The position numbers and the translations under genes are program-made. This document shows, piece after piece, positions 48,475 to 48,530 of a stretch of DNA of 48,530 nucleotides. The DNA comes from Trichinella spiralis. Taxonomy: Eukaryota > Nematoda > Enoplea > Trichinellida > Trichinellidae. Positions within the stretch are counted from its first letter, which is position 1; each line of letters begins with the position of its first letter. The stretch covers positions 11,193,376 through 11,241,905 of the forward strand of contig CM012955.1 of NCBI GenBank assembly GCA_000181795.3. The letters run 5' to 3'. Below the pieces are notes generated by a model. It did not search any database. It was not told the DNA's origin and saw only the letters and a program-made list of their open reading frames with translations.

Positions 48475-48530
48475 TTCCAGCCAGCCGTCGCTGTTGGTTT
48501 ATGGACTATTCTCTCTACTAATTCGCCTGA
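48475..48530. other. Right edge of window
   Basis: TTTCCAG at 48475-48481 on the plus strand could be a splice acceptor followed by an open stretch, but it is too short to judge. Confidence 0.2.

Overview
The window is intron-rich, AT-rich animal DNA. Splice sites are GT-AG, acceptors are mostly of the TTTCAG type, and introns are often only 45-90 nt. The proteins (CRTC, IGBP1/alpha4, RME-8/DNAJC13, HD-PTP) are metazoan. The short introns, the small CRTC (490 residues) and a secreted Pro-rich protein with a lustrin-like Cys module suggest a nematode, perhaps an early-branching one, but another small-genome invertebrate cannot be excluded. I assembled exons by hand; all five gene models stay in frame from start to stop.

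Layout: (a) 1 to about 6350 is a tandem array of about 1.28-kb monomers that alternate A-B-A-B, a higher-order satellite that runs off the left edge and decays toward its right edge. (b) 8218-18309, minus: a CREB-regulated transcription coactivator in 13 exons, with the CREB-binding exon separated from the rest by a 7.7-kb intron. (c) 18310-22682: AT-rich sequence with no gene I can support. (d) 22683-23799, plus: a secreted Pro-rich/Cys protein in three exons. (e) 24479-26612, minus: IGBP1/TAP42-like PP2A regulator in 11 exons. (f) 27200-37587, plus: RME-8/DNAJC13 in 46 exons, 2208 residues, head-to-head with IGBP1. (g) 38331-44974, minus: HD-PTP (PTPN23)-like protein in 26 exons, 1265 residues, tail-to-tail with RME-8. 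(h) 44975-48530: upstream sequence with no recognised gene, ending in a GC-rich minisatellite inside a small open frame.

RME-8 and HD-PTP both act on endosomes (retromer/ESCRT sorting), so two genes of one pathway are neighbours. IGBP1 (PP2A) and CRTC (controlled by phosphorylation) are signalling genes; I see no operon. The points most worth a second look are the alternating satellite, the HD-PTP homolog whose catalytic Cys is Ser and whose Pro-rich region is missing, the Pro-rich secreted protein, and the isolated CRTC first exon. I recognised no tRNA, rRNA, CRISPR array or transposon.
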